Part shown: positions 22,991-32,295 of the stretch, in pieces | Layout: every line of letters begins with the position of its first letter | Position numbering within the stretch: position 1 is the first letter of the stretch | Origin: Areca catechu | Lineage: Eukaryota; Streptophyta; Magnoliopsida; Arecales; Arecaceae | Length of the DNA: 64,000 bases | Assembly (NCBI GenBank): GCA_021397845.1 | Contig: CM038049.1 | Span: forward strand, 112,250,877-112,314,876 | Reading direction: 5' to 3' | Translations under genes and position numbers: made by a program | Notes under the pieces: generated by a model | What the model was told of the DNA's origin: nothing | Database searches by the model: none | The model's input: the letters and a program-made list of their open reading frames with translations, nothing else

Positions 22991-23598
22991 CATCATATTA
23001 GAGACATACATAAAGAAATAAGCAACAAAATTAATCTAAGTAATAATACATATAAAAAATGGCTAATTCCCGGAAACAAGCCAAAGAGTTTAAAATTGGG
23101 GATTCTATAATGATTAGGCTTAGGCTTGAATGGTTTCCACCCGAAACCATTAAGAAACTTCATGCTCGTGGAGCTGGCCCTTTTAGAGTGATAAAGACAG
23201 TTGGCCCTAATGCCTATGTTCTTGATCTATCCCCGGATTATGGCATTAGCTCAACTTTCAATATCTCTGACTTAGTCGAGTACAGGGAACCAACAAACAT
23301 ACCTAGCGAGCCTTTTGGGCCTGACCTTTTTTTGAGAGTGAACCCGAACCTGAATGTCCACCTCCAATTTTACCTAAGAGAGGAGAGCAGATCGAGAGTG
23401 TCCTGGATGACCAAGCTATCACTACCCGGGGCAAAGGTTATCAACGTTTCATAGTCCGATGGCAAGGCCAACTTGAGTCCGATGACTCGTGGATTACATG
23501 GGAGACTTGCAACGCCTCGACTCCGACCTTCTGGAAGAGTACCTAAGCCAACTCAACTCTTACTTGATAGGATCGAGTTCCTCCCACCCCGGGAGAAC
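22991..23598 (+). pseudogene. pol: Integrase tail and chromodomain of element A, ending at the polypurine tract
   Basis: RKQAKEFKIGDSIMIRLR, WFPPETIKKLHARGAGPF, GPNAYVLDLSPDYGIS and TFNISDLVEYREP are in one frame (23059-23320). After a frameshift the chromodomain is readable (GEQIE, DDQAITT, GYQRF, VRWQGQ, SDDSWIT) but broken. The terminal CCGGGAGAAC (23589-23598) is the polypurine tract adjoining the 3' LTR. Confidence 0.82.
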
Positions 23599-25189
23599 TG
23601 GTGTGGGCACCAGAATCCGACAGAGGCTCCTCAACCCTCTGTGGATGTTCAATTAGGGTACCAACTTTTCGGGTCTTGCAATAAGGCTTCAAGCCTAAAC
23701 CTTGTAATTTTCTTTAGCTTTAAATTGAGTCTCAAGTGTCTGTGTCTAGTCCTGTATTTTGACCAAGTTGGTTAAGTCGAGTCCTGTATTGAGTCCAGTC
23801 CAGTAATGAGTCCAGTCCGAGTCTGCTTGAAGTGGGTCCAAGCAAGATTGGTCTTGAAGTCTAGTCACTTTTTGAGCCAAGCCATGAAGGAAGCCAACTC
23901 AGCTCAGGGGCCCACCTCTTCATCCTATGTGGCACCATGTCAACTAGCCAAGTGGGCGGCACAATTCAGATTCTTGGACACCCAAAAGGGGGACACAACA
24001 CTTAATACATTCCCTCTTTCCCTCCCCCCTATCATGCTCTTTTCCAAGTATGGGTGGCCGGCCAAAGGAAGGTCAATGGAGGTTAGAAATGAGTTCCTTG
24101 CTTCAAGCTTTCTTCCCAAAGTATGAGGTCAACTATGGAAGGAAGGGCAAGAATCCATGAGCGCCTCCATCTTCCACTCCCCACATCATGTCTTGTACTA
24201 AAGGTGGATGCACAACCAAGGAAAGGAGGAGGACACAAGCCTTGCTACAAGCCCCACTTCAAGTCTTCTTCCAAAATGAGAGACCAACCTTCCAAGTCCA
24301 AGGGAGCAAGATCCTTCTTCCAAGCCTCAAGTCAAGCAACACCCAATCACTCTCCAATTTTTTGGTCGACCAAGGAGAAAGAAAATCTGAATTTTGGGTG
24401 CCCCATCAAAACAAAACTTGTATTTTCATTTGAAATTTAAATTGGGTCCTAAGGTGCCTATAAAAAGGGACCTTACCCCTCCTTTGTATGATATTGATGA
24501 TGAATGAAAACAACACAAGTTTTTGAGAGCCAATTCTCTTTTGTTGCCTTCGTTCATTAGGAACGTCGATCTCCGTGAGGGAGTGCCTTCGCCTTCGGGC
24601 GTCAAGAGGTGTAAGGCCTCGTGTTACTATCTCTTCCACAACTCCATCCTCCAACTTCGAGTCAGAGTCCATTGGGAGCATCGAACCGGGCACCTAGCCA
24701 GAAGAACTCCACCATCACCACATCAACTCTCTTTCCTTCATCCCTTGCTTTCTTTGTTGAATCCTAACTCCCCTCTTGAATGCTCGCAAGTCCTCCAGGT
24801 GACACAAATACGGAGTCGGTTGCCCTTGCCATTGAGACCTTCTGACAGAAAGCCGGTGCATCCGCGGGGTTGACTGCTCGATCATCCAGGCTGCATCCAC
24901 GAGAGTGAGTGAACTCGGCATCGGGCATTTCAGATCTTCGAGGTTTGCCACCCTGACTCCTAAGTAAGTATTGATCTGAGAGCTAAGTCCTACGGGGTTT
25001 CTCATTCCCGGGGTTCTTTTTTTATCCTTGCTTAGGGACTTGCTTGCATGAAGTTCTTGTTAGTATAGAACTCTAGATCTACTCCTACTTATTTTCGGGA
25101 ATCCTTAACTTAATTAAAACCCTAAATATCATAAAGAAAAAAATCACCTGCATCATTCTTCATCTTCGCATCTAGTTAGTCCCGCATCA
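23599..25189 (+). repeat. 3' LTR of element A
   Basis: Length 1591 bp; partner of 16196-17792. TATAAAAA is at 24459-24466. It ends CCCGCATCA and is followed by the TSD ACTAG. Confidence 0.92.
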
Positions 25190-25194
25190 ACTAG

Positions 25195-25493
25195 CCTAAA
25201 GGAAAGGAAGCCAGGAGTTAACCTGATCAAGGCCAAGGAGTTAGAGAAGGAGATTTCTAAGGAAACCCCTGCCACTAAAGAGATTCATGAACCAACCCAA
25301 AGAGAACACCCTCAAGAAGTAGTTGAAGCTTTGAAAGAATTTGAAGATGTATTTCCTGATGAGTTACCTAATCAACTACCCCCCCTTAGGGACATCCAGC
25401 ATGCTTTAAGCTTGGTCCTAGGATCCTCATTACCAAACCTTCCTCACTATGGGGTGAACCCCACCGAGCCCCAAGAACTACAGAAACAAGTAG
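25195..25493 (+). pseudogene. pol: Pre-RT linker and RT N-terminus of element C
   Basis: Continues the fused frame from 16195 without element A: LKERKPGVNLIKAKELEKEI, EIHEPTQREHPQEVVEAL, FEDVFPDELPNQLPPL and DIQHALSLVLG up to PQELQKQV. It ends there, before any RT catalytic block. The same end point occurs in F at 62371, after which both continue into the same spacer. Confidence 0.75.
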
Positions 25494-25870
25494 ACCATAT
25501 GACACCCATAGATCAATGTTCAAATCTCAAGGTCATCTCGAGTAACTAAGGTCTGTTTCATGCTTCCAATAAATTGTCCCAAGGCTCCGATTCCTATTTC
25601 CTAGTCATACCCTAAGGCTTCCAATGTTTCCCAAACTTTCAAATCACACTGTGTTAAGGTCGTTTGATTGCACCAGTTCTTTGAGTATGTTGGTTTCCGA
25701 CCTACTTTTGGATGACCTTATGGTATTTTTTAGGAATCCATTGTAAATTTTCATGTGCATGCCAAACCAGGGTCAAACCTAGAGAGTATATGGTCTGTTA
25801 GGTTTAGGCCCAAAGAGTCCAATAAAATTCCTCTCAATAAGATGCATAATTGAGTCTATATTTCTTAAGT
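25494..25870 (+). other. Pol-replacing spacer of element C
   Basis: About 380 bp present also in F (62372-62755), with no counterpart in A or G. There are stops in all frames. The segment ATGGTATTTTTTAGGAATCC with the following CATGCCAAACCAGGGTCAAAC matches a degraded part of B (about 11300-11360), suggesting a common origin for the spacers. No gene is supported. Confidence 0.5.
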
Positions 25871-26500
25871 GTCAATACGAGTCTCAGAGTCCACAGAGTC
25901 ATTCACACAGCATGCATAAGGAGATTAGCCAAAAATTTAATCTAAGTAATAATACATACAAGAAATTGGTTGATTCTCAAAAGCGAGCCAAAGAATTTAA
26001 CATAGAAAATTCTATAACGATTAGGCCTAGGCCTGAATGGTTTCCACCAGGGACCATTAAGAAACATCATGCTCGTGGAGCTGGTCCCTTTAAAGTGATA
26101 AGGAGAGTTGGCCCTAATGCCTATAGGCTTCCCTCGGATTTTGGCATTAGCTCAAATTTTAATGTCTCAGACTTAGTCGAGTATAGGGAGTCGGTAACGA
26201 TACCTAGTGAGCCATTTGGGCCTGACCTATCCTTTGAGAGTGAACCCAATCCTGAGTGTCCACATCCAATTTTACCTGAAAGAGGAGAACAGATTGAGCA
26301 TGTCCTGGATGATCAAGCTATCACAACCCGGGGCAAAGGCTATCAGCGTTACTTGGTCCGTTGGCACGGCCGATCAGAGTCCGATGATTTGTGGATTACC
26401 TGGGAGGATTTGCAGCGCCTCGACCCTGACTTTTTGAGAAATACTAAAGCCAAGTCAACCCTTACTCAATAGGGTCGAGTTCCTCCCATCCCGGGAGAAT
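25871..26500 (+). pseudogene. pol: Integrase tail and chromodomain of element C
   Basis: The open frame 25912-26472 (186 codons) reads HKEISQKFNLSNNTYKKL, RAKEF, WFPPGTIKKHHARGAGPF, GPNAYRLPSDFGIS and FNVSDLVEYRES, then an acidic Pro-rich linker and the chromodomain (residues about 125-178: DDQAITTRGKGYQRYLVRWH, DDLWITWEDLQRLDPD). It is the longest intact chromodomain frame in the window, although the element has no enzyme. A four-residue deletion is visible at NAYRLPSD, where A reads NAYVLDLSPD. It runs into the polypurine tract CCGGGAGAAT. Confidence 0.82.
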
Positions 26501-28101
26501 TGGTGTGGGCACCAGGATTAGACAGAGGCTCCTCAACCCTCTGTGGATCTCTGATTAGGGTTTTAATCTTTTGGGTCCTGTAATAAGGCTTAAAGCCTGA
26601 ATAATTTGCTTTCAAATCATGTAATTACTATCTAGTTGGTTTCAATTTTTGGTTTAGTCTTGTAATTTGGCCACTTTGGTCAAGTTAGGGTCAATTGGTC
26701 CTATAATTAGCCAAGTTGGTCCACAAGCTCAAGTCAATTTGAAGATGGGCTCGAGCTAGTTTGAAGATGGGTTCATAAGTGGGGAATCAAGTCAAGCCCA
26801 ATTGAAGATGAGTCAAACTACCTCTCCTCTATGCCAAGTAGGAGTGCCAACTCATGGAGTGCCACATCATCAATGCCACATGGCATGGGAGGCACCACTT
26901 CAGCTCATGCAGTGCCACATCATCAATGCCACATGGCATGGGAGGTGCCACTTTATCAAATTCAAACTCCATGAAGAAACTCAAATTCAAATTTCATGAA
27001 GAAATTCAACACTCCAAGTTTCATGAAGAAATTCAAATTCAAACTCCATGAAGAAATTCAAATTCAAACTCCTTGAAGAAATTCAACACTCCAAGTTTAA
27101 TGAAGAAATTCAAATTCAAAGTGGGCGCCCCCTTGATCCAAGCCAACAACATCCTCACTCCACTCCACATATCAAGCCATATTACCAAGGATCAAGCCTA
27201 GATTCATGGTCGGCCAAGCTTCATGAAGAAGAGATTCAAAATTCAAAATAGGCGCCCCTTGATTCATGAAGACAACCCACCCCTTTCTCCTCCCCAAATC
27301 AAGTCTTGTAACTCCCTCTTTCAAATTTGAATTCAAATGTTCAAAAATAAGAACTTGGGTGCTTATAAAAAGGGCCCTAACCCTCTTGTAAAAACAATTT
27401 TGATGAATGAAAATTTTTGAGAAGTTCTTCTTCTTTTAGCCCTTGTCTTCTTAGACTAGGAACTCTGTGAGAGAGTGCCTTTGTCCTTTAAGACATCGAG
27501 GGGTAAGAGGCCCTGAGTTACCTTCTTCCTTTATAAGCTACCAATCCATCTTCAAGCTTGGATTCCCCTAAAAGATCCACCTAGATGCCCAACGAGAAGG
27601 GCCCTTCTCGACCACCATCCTAAACTCTTTTTCCCATCACTTCTTATTTTCTTATACACTCTTCTTGCTATTTTCTAACCCCTTCACTTGGTTACTCTTG
27701 GTGCCACAAACAGAGGAGTCGATCTTCCTTGCCTTCGGGACCATCGAACGAAAAATCGATGAATCCACAGGGTCGAAGGCTTGATCTTCCTGGCCGCATC
27801 CACGAGTGTGAGCGAACTCGGCATCGGGTGCATCTGAATCTTCAAGGTTTGCACTCCCTAGTCTCCTAAGTTGGTATTGTCTTAGAGCTAAGTCCTACCG
27901 GGGTTTCTCAATCTCGAGGTCCTCTCTTATCTTTATTTAGGGACTATATTTGCATGCTTGAAATTTCTTGTTGTTACAGAATCTCTAGTTCTATTCTCCA
28001 CTTAACTTCAGGAATCAGTAAACCTATTAAAAACTTAAAACAATAAAAAGAAAAATTACTTGCATGCATCTCATCCATCCTAGCATAGTAGTCTCGCATC
28101 A
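26501..28101 (+). repeat. LTR shared by C (3') and F (5')
   Basis: Length 1601 bp, TGGTGTGGGC to CTCGCATCA. TATAAAAA is at 27364-27371. It contains two copies of a 53-bp repeat (from 26851 and 26904) and several copies of a short CATGAAGAAATTCAAATTC unit (26970-27120). The partner 3' LTR at 63382 has three copies of the 53-bp unit. Confidence 0.85.
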
Positions 28102-28318
28102 TGTTTGGTATCAAAGCTTCATCCTACATCATTTCTGATATCAGAGCATGGTTAGGACTTCGTTTCTCTTTAAGTACTCAGGTTGGGTGCTTCACCATAG
28201 CCATCCGGTCATAGAAAAAAGTAAGGCTGCAAGACCCTCACATCCCATTCAAAGGGGATTTCCTATGGCATGTAGGGGTACCGATGTGATTGATCCTTAA
28301 AAAAAAAACAAGAAGATA
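28102..28318 (+). promoter_or_regulatory. Primer-binding region and leader start of element F, with duplicated site
   Basis: Two primer-site-like strings occur: TTGGTATCAAAGC (28105-28117) and TGATATCAGAGC (28136-28147), each preceded by a CATCAT string. The first abuts the LTR; the second aligns with the rest of the A leader (GCATGGTTAGGACTT). It looks like a short tandem duplication of the LTR end plus primer site. The leader stops at 28318 where G inserted. Confidence 0.7.
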
Positions 28319-29576
28319 TGGTGCGGACACCAAAGGCTCCAGAATAAGGCAGAGGCTTCTCAACCCTCAGTGGATCACTTAAATGACATTCGAGTCCACT
28401 ATAATAAAGCTTAGTCCAGCTGAGTTGTTTTATTTGAGTCCTGTAATTAGTCAGCTCATGTTGAGCTAGTTCAGTTCAGTATTAGTCAGCTCATGTCGAG
28501 CTAATTTTATTTTTTTGAGTCCTGTCCAAGCATATCGAAGACTCAAGACCACATAATACAAGTGAAGACCAAGTCCAACCTGATTGAAGACATGGAAGTT
28601 GAGCTCAAGTCCAACCTAGCTTGAAGACTTGAAGATCCCAGGAGGAGAAAATCAAAACTGGCACAAACCTGAAGCCCTGAACCAGCTGGAAGGAAATTGG
28701 GCCAGCCCAAGCCCAGGAGGGAATTTGGGCGCCATCTCTTATGGTGACCCTCCTCTTGGTCGGCCACTTAAGGTCACCCCCTTGGCCGACCAAGACAAGG
28801 AGAGGGACTCCAAGTGCTTTAGGGATTTCTACCTATGTTACCTTATATTCCTAGTTAGGATTTGAAAGGGAGAAGGAGTCCTATGTAAAGTCTAAAGTAC
28901 CCTTACTTGGGGCCCAAGGTCTATTTAAAGGACCCTAGTCTCTTATATGAAACTTAATTTTGATATGAAATAAACCTTGAGTTCTTATATTTCTTTGTGT
29001 GATTACCCTGCTGTGTGCATAAAGGGGTTTGAGAGTTCTTCTTCCCGGTGTTTGCAACCATCTTCCTGCCTCCAACCATCCTTCCAGTCCCCTCCAAAAC
29101 TTTCTTCTCTTTGCTATTTTCCTTTATTTTATTGATCTCCTCTCAGTTTTCTAACACCTGACAGGTTGTTTGCAGGTCCCCGAGTTCTTACGAATCCAAC
29201 GACTCCAGCCAAGCCTCAATCGAACCACTGAGCAGAAAGCCGGGTATCCGCGGGTCTTTGGCTCGATTTTCCAGGCCGCATCCATCGAGGAACGAGAGAT
29301 CTCTTCGTTGCAATCTTCACCGAGCATTTCAGACATTGTCGGGTACACACCCTCTACCTCCAGTAATTATATTATAGGAGAACTTGTCCTAACCGAGGCT
29401 TCTCAGCCCCGGCAATCCTTCTTTAATACTTTTCTAGGTTCTAATATGCATGCTTGACTTCAAAATTTCATACACAATTCCCTACAACTAATTTTGATAT
29501 GAAATTTGGGAATTAATCACCTAACCCCACATATAAAATATGCAAAAATAATTGCATGCATATTAGTCCCACATCA
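28319..29576 (+). repeat. 5' LTR of element G
   Basis: Length 1258 bp, TGGTGCGGAC to CCCACATCA. The promoter-like TATTTAAAG is at 28922-28930. Very similar to 59644-60912. A primer site, CTAGTATCAGAGC, follows at 29578-29590, with one change from the usual TGGTATCAGAGC. Confidence 0.9.
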
Positions 29577-30250
29577 TCTAGTATCAGAGCTTAGATTAGG
29601 GCTTGTTTTCTGCAATTTTCAGTCCGTATATACTCTGTTATATTAATTATTTCTCCCTTCTCAGAACCCCGAAAATTCTAAAATTTGGTTTTCTGGATTC
29701 AGCATAATTCAAAGTAATTTCCAAATGTTTTTCATATTTTATTTCGGTATGTGAATATTCTGCAAGCCGAAATATAGCCTGCAAGTTTTTGGCTCTGTTT
29801 TTTTTCAACAAGACAAGTTTGGAAGTTTTAGGATTTTGTTTAGCATCTTTTTGCATATCTTTTAATTTTAGTATATTTCCTGTATATTAGGCCATAATTT
29901 GCAAGTTTTCTTCTATTTAAGAAAATATCAAAATATATATAAAAAAAACTATATGTTATCCAAAAATACCAAAAACATCTAAACCCTAATTTGCATCCTC
30001 ATCTGCCTGCCATCATTGCATAATTTACTTTTAAGGGCACTCTTGCTATATCAGATAAGGGGAGGAGTTAATAACCTCTCCTTAGCCCAAAACCACACCC
30101 CTTGCATTCGGTCCCAAGCCTAACCTAAAATTAACTAGACTTAATTTGCCCTAGTGGGCTAGGGACATCAACTGGTCGGGTCCGAGCTAAGTGTTAGATC
30201 ATTATGTCAAGCTAACCTGTGTGAGCCTCGTGCTTGGTGTCTAGAACGGT
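29577..30250 (+). other. 5' leader of element G, first part
   Basis: Non-coding; it contains the shared leader block at about 30045-30190 (GATAAGGGGAGGAG, TAGACTTAATTTGCCCTAG, TAGGGACATCAAC). It is interrupted at 30250 by H (TSD ACGGT at 30246-30250) and continues at 54512. Confidence 0.65.
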
Positions 30251-31824
30251 TGTTGACCCCTAAAGTGATTTTGATGATAATAAAATATTGGAGCATCATT
30301 TGGTTATCTAACAACTCTTCAAATGATTGACAAGTTTTTGTAGGACAACTACATTGACACACCTTTTAATTCCTACAATCTTTAATGTTTTGTGTTGAGT
30401 TGTAAGGTATTTAGAATCTTGTAAAGAAGAACCCTACAAAAGGTTTCCTATTAAAATCAGTTTAAGGGTTACTTCTAGTAGTCCTTCTTGCTTTAAGTCT
30501 TCTTTAATTTATTGTAAGTAGTCCTTGAAGAGGTCTTTAAAGCATTGGACAAGTGTTTTGAAAGTTTGAAGTTAATCTGGTTGAAGAACCACCTTTGAGC
30601 AGACTGGAAGGACAACCCAGCCAACTCTGGCACTGGCATTGAAGAGAAGTTCTCTGGCACATAGATCCAGCCGACTGGCACCAAGGCCCAATCGACTCGT
30701 CTAGAACAAGGTTGAGAACGTTCTGAGATTCTCAGTAATCCGAGCTGACTAGAATCAGATCCAGCCAACTCATTCAGAACTCAGTTGAAAATAGTCTGAG
30801 AAGCCTTTGAGACTCTAGCCGACTGGAATTCAGCCCAGCCGACTTATTTAGAGTGAGGTAATTTCTCAACTATGAAAGCTAGCCTACTGGCACTCAGCTT
30901 AGTCGACCCGAACTTCATCCGAGCCGACTTGAAGTTTGTCCGAGCCAACTGGAATAACAAGGTCACCTCCAACGGCTAGTTCTAGTTCTCAGTTTTTAAA
31001 TTCTAAAAGTGCTCCAATGGTAACCTGTCACCTCCCAACGGTCTACAACGTTCAAAATCAAGGGAAGCTAGTTAAAGTCTCTATAAATAAGGTATGAGAA
31101 CATCCTTGAAGAGGCTAATGAATTATTGAGCATTTATTGAACACTTATTGAAGTGAAGTGAGAGAGCACTAGAGCTTTAAAGTTTGCCTTCAAGCCTGCA
31201 ACCACTCTTACCAGAAGCTTGAAGCACCTTTTAAGGAAAGCAAGGAAGCCATTGAAGTGCATTGAAGAGCATTCAATGGATCTTCACTCGAGCTGCATTG
31301 GCAACCACCCAGACAATAGAGTTTGTCTTTATTGTTGCTTTTTTATTCTATCATTTAGAATATCTGGATTATTGGTGAGCCCTGTTGTAAAAACCAAATA
31401 GGTTACTTTGGTGAGCCTTTAAAACCAGAGTATAGTGGTTTCTTTGGTAAGCCTATCTAAAAACCAAAGTGTAGAGGTTTTAGGTGAACCTTTAAAAACC
31501 TAGCTTAGGTTTCTTTGGTGAGCCCAGTTTCAAAAACCAAAGTGTAGAGGTTGGGATTGTGAGCATGTAAAACAATCCGACTGTATTCCGGTTTGGAGGA
31601 TATAGTGAAAATCCCTAGTGGTGAACTTGGATAGTAGACGTTGCTCCGAGCCACTATAAATCTGCTTTGTTTGTGTTGTGTTTGTTTTATCTTTTAGCTT
31701 CTGTATTCATTCTCTGATTTACACAGCACCTAACCACTAATTGGAATTACTTGTGCACATACTTGCAAAAATTTTATAATTCCTAATTCACCCCCCCTCT
31801 TCGGACTAAGCTACCTGGGCAACA
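30251..31824 (+). repeat. 5' LTR of element H
   Basis: Length 1574 bp, TGTTGACCCC to GGGCAACA. TATAAATA is at 31083-31090. A run of about a dozen degenerate CCGACTGGA-type units (30600-30960) lies upstream of the TATA box. The 3' copy ends GGCTACA with the TSD directly after. Confidence 0.92.
30600..30965 (+). promoter_or_regulatory. Cluster of GCCGAC (DRE/CRT-core) motifs in the H LTR
   Basis: Exact GCCGAC occurs at 30670-30675, 30818-30823, 30838-30843 and 30923-30928, among many one-base variants (GTCGAC, GCCAAC, GCTGAC). (A/G)CCGAC is the core site of plant DREB/CBF factors. The cluster lies about 120-420 bp upstream of the TATA box, in the U3 region. The function is inferred from motif and position only. 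Confidence 0.45.
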
Positions 31825-31826
31825 GC

Positions 31827-31837
31827 TGGTATCAGAG
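31827..31837 (+). promoter_or_regulatory. Primer-binding site of element H
   Basis: TGGTATCAGAG two bases after the LTR end; initiator tRNA-Met type, as in most plant copia elements. Confidence 0.9.
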
Positions 31838-31867
31838 TAGTATCTCTGATTACTTTAGTTAAGATCG

Positions 31868-32295
31868 ATGGCTCATCCCATGAGTGCATCCTTGGCCGAG
31901 GGCTAATCAACAAATAGACCTCCACTATTCACAGGCACTAATTATTCATATTGGAAAGCACGAATAAAAATTTATATACAAGCTGTAGATTTCTAATTAT
32001 GGAAGGTCATCTTGAAAGGGCCACACATTCCCATAATTAAAGTTGATGGCATGGACATCCCTAAGCCTGAAGAGGACTGGGATGATCATGACATGAAGAT
32101 GGGGGAACTAAACGCCGAAGCAATGAATCTATTATATTGTGCTTTGGATGCTAACGAGTTCAACCGAATTTTCACTTGCTCATCAGCAAAGGAAATCTGA
32201 GATAAACTCGAAGTGACCCATGAGAGAACTTCCCAAGTAAAAACCTCCAAGATAAATCTTTTAGTTCATAATTATGAATTATTCAAAATGGAACC
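31868..32295 (+). pseudogene. gag: gag of element H, N-terminal part (split by J)
   Basis: ATG 31868 starts MAHPMSASLAEG, a TAA, then PPLFTGTNYSYWKARIKIYI (the copia Gag N-terminal motif). Stops also occur at DF* (31995) and KEI* (32198), all at Gln or Trp positions in the family. The frame reads to ELFKMEP at 32295, and resumes exactly at 45225 if J and one GAACC are removed. Confidence 0.85.

Larger units (their letters stand above)
16196..25189 (+). mobile_element. Element A: full-length chromovirus (Ty3/gypsy), mutated
   Basis: The 8994-bp element has LTRs 16196-17792 and 23599-25189 and an exact TSD ACTAG (16191-16195 and 25190-25194). The related element F shows the empty site intact (CTACTAGCCTAAAGG near 62070-62084). 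The internal order is primer site, leader, gag with zinc knuckle, protease, RT, RNase H, integrase, chromodomain, polypurine tract: the standard chromoviral plan. Many stops and a few frameshifts make it defective. It resembles G closely in protein sequence and is a plausible relative of the source that mobilised C, E, B and F. Confidence 0.93.
15340..26500 (+). mobile_element. Element C internal region: 5'-truncated, internally deleted chromovirus (split by A)
   Basis: C comprises 15340-16195 and 25190-26500 (one ACTAG is the TSD of A). The uninterrupted equivalent is in element F (about 61247-63381). C lacks its 5' LTR, primer site and first part of the leader. It has a gag remnant fused to the pre-RT linker, then a spacer, then the integrase tail and chromodomain. 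Its 3' LTR is 26501-28101, which is also the 5' LTR of F. Confidence 0.8.

Noticed and set aside
29170..29457. 95-codon frame in the 5' LTR of G
   Set aside because: The corresponding part of the 3' LTR (60500-60780) does not keep the frame.
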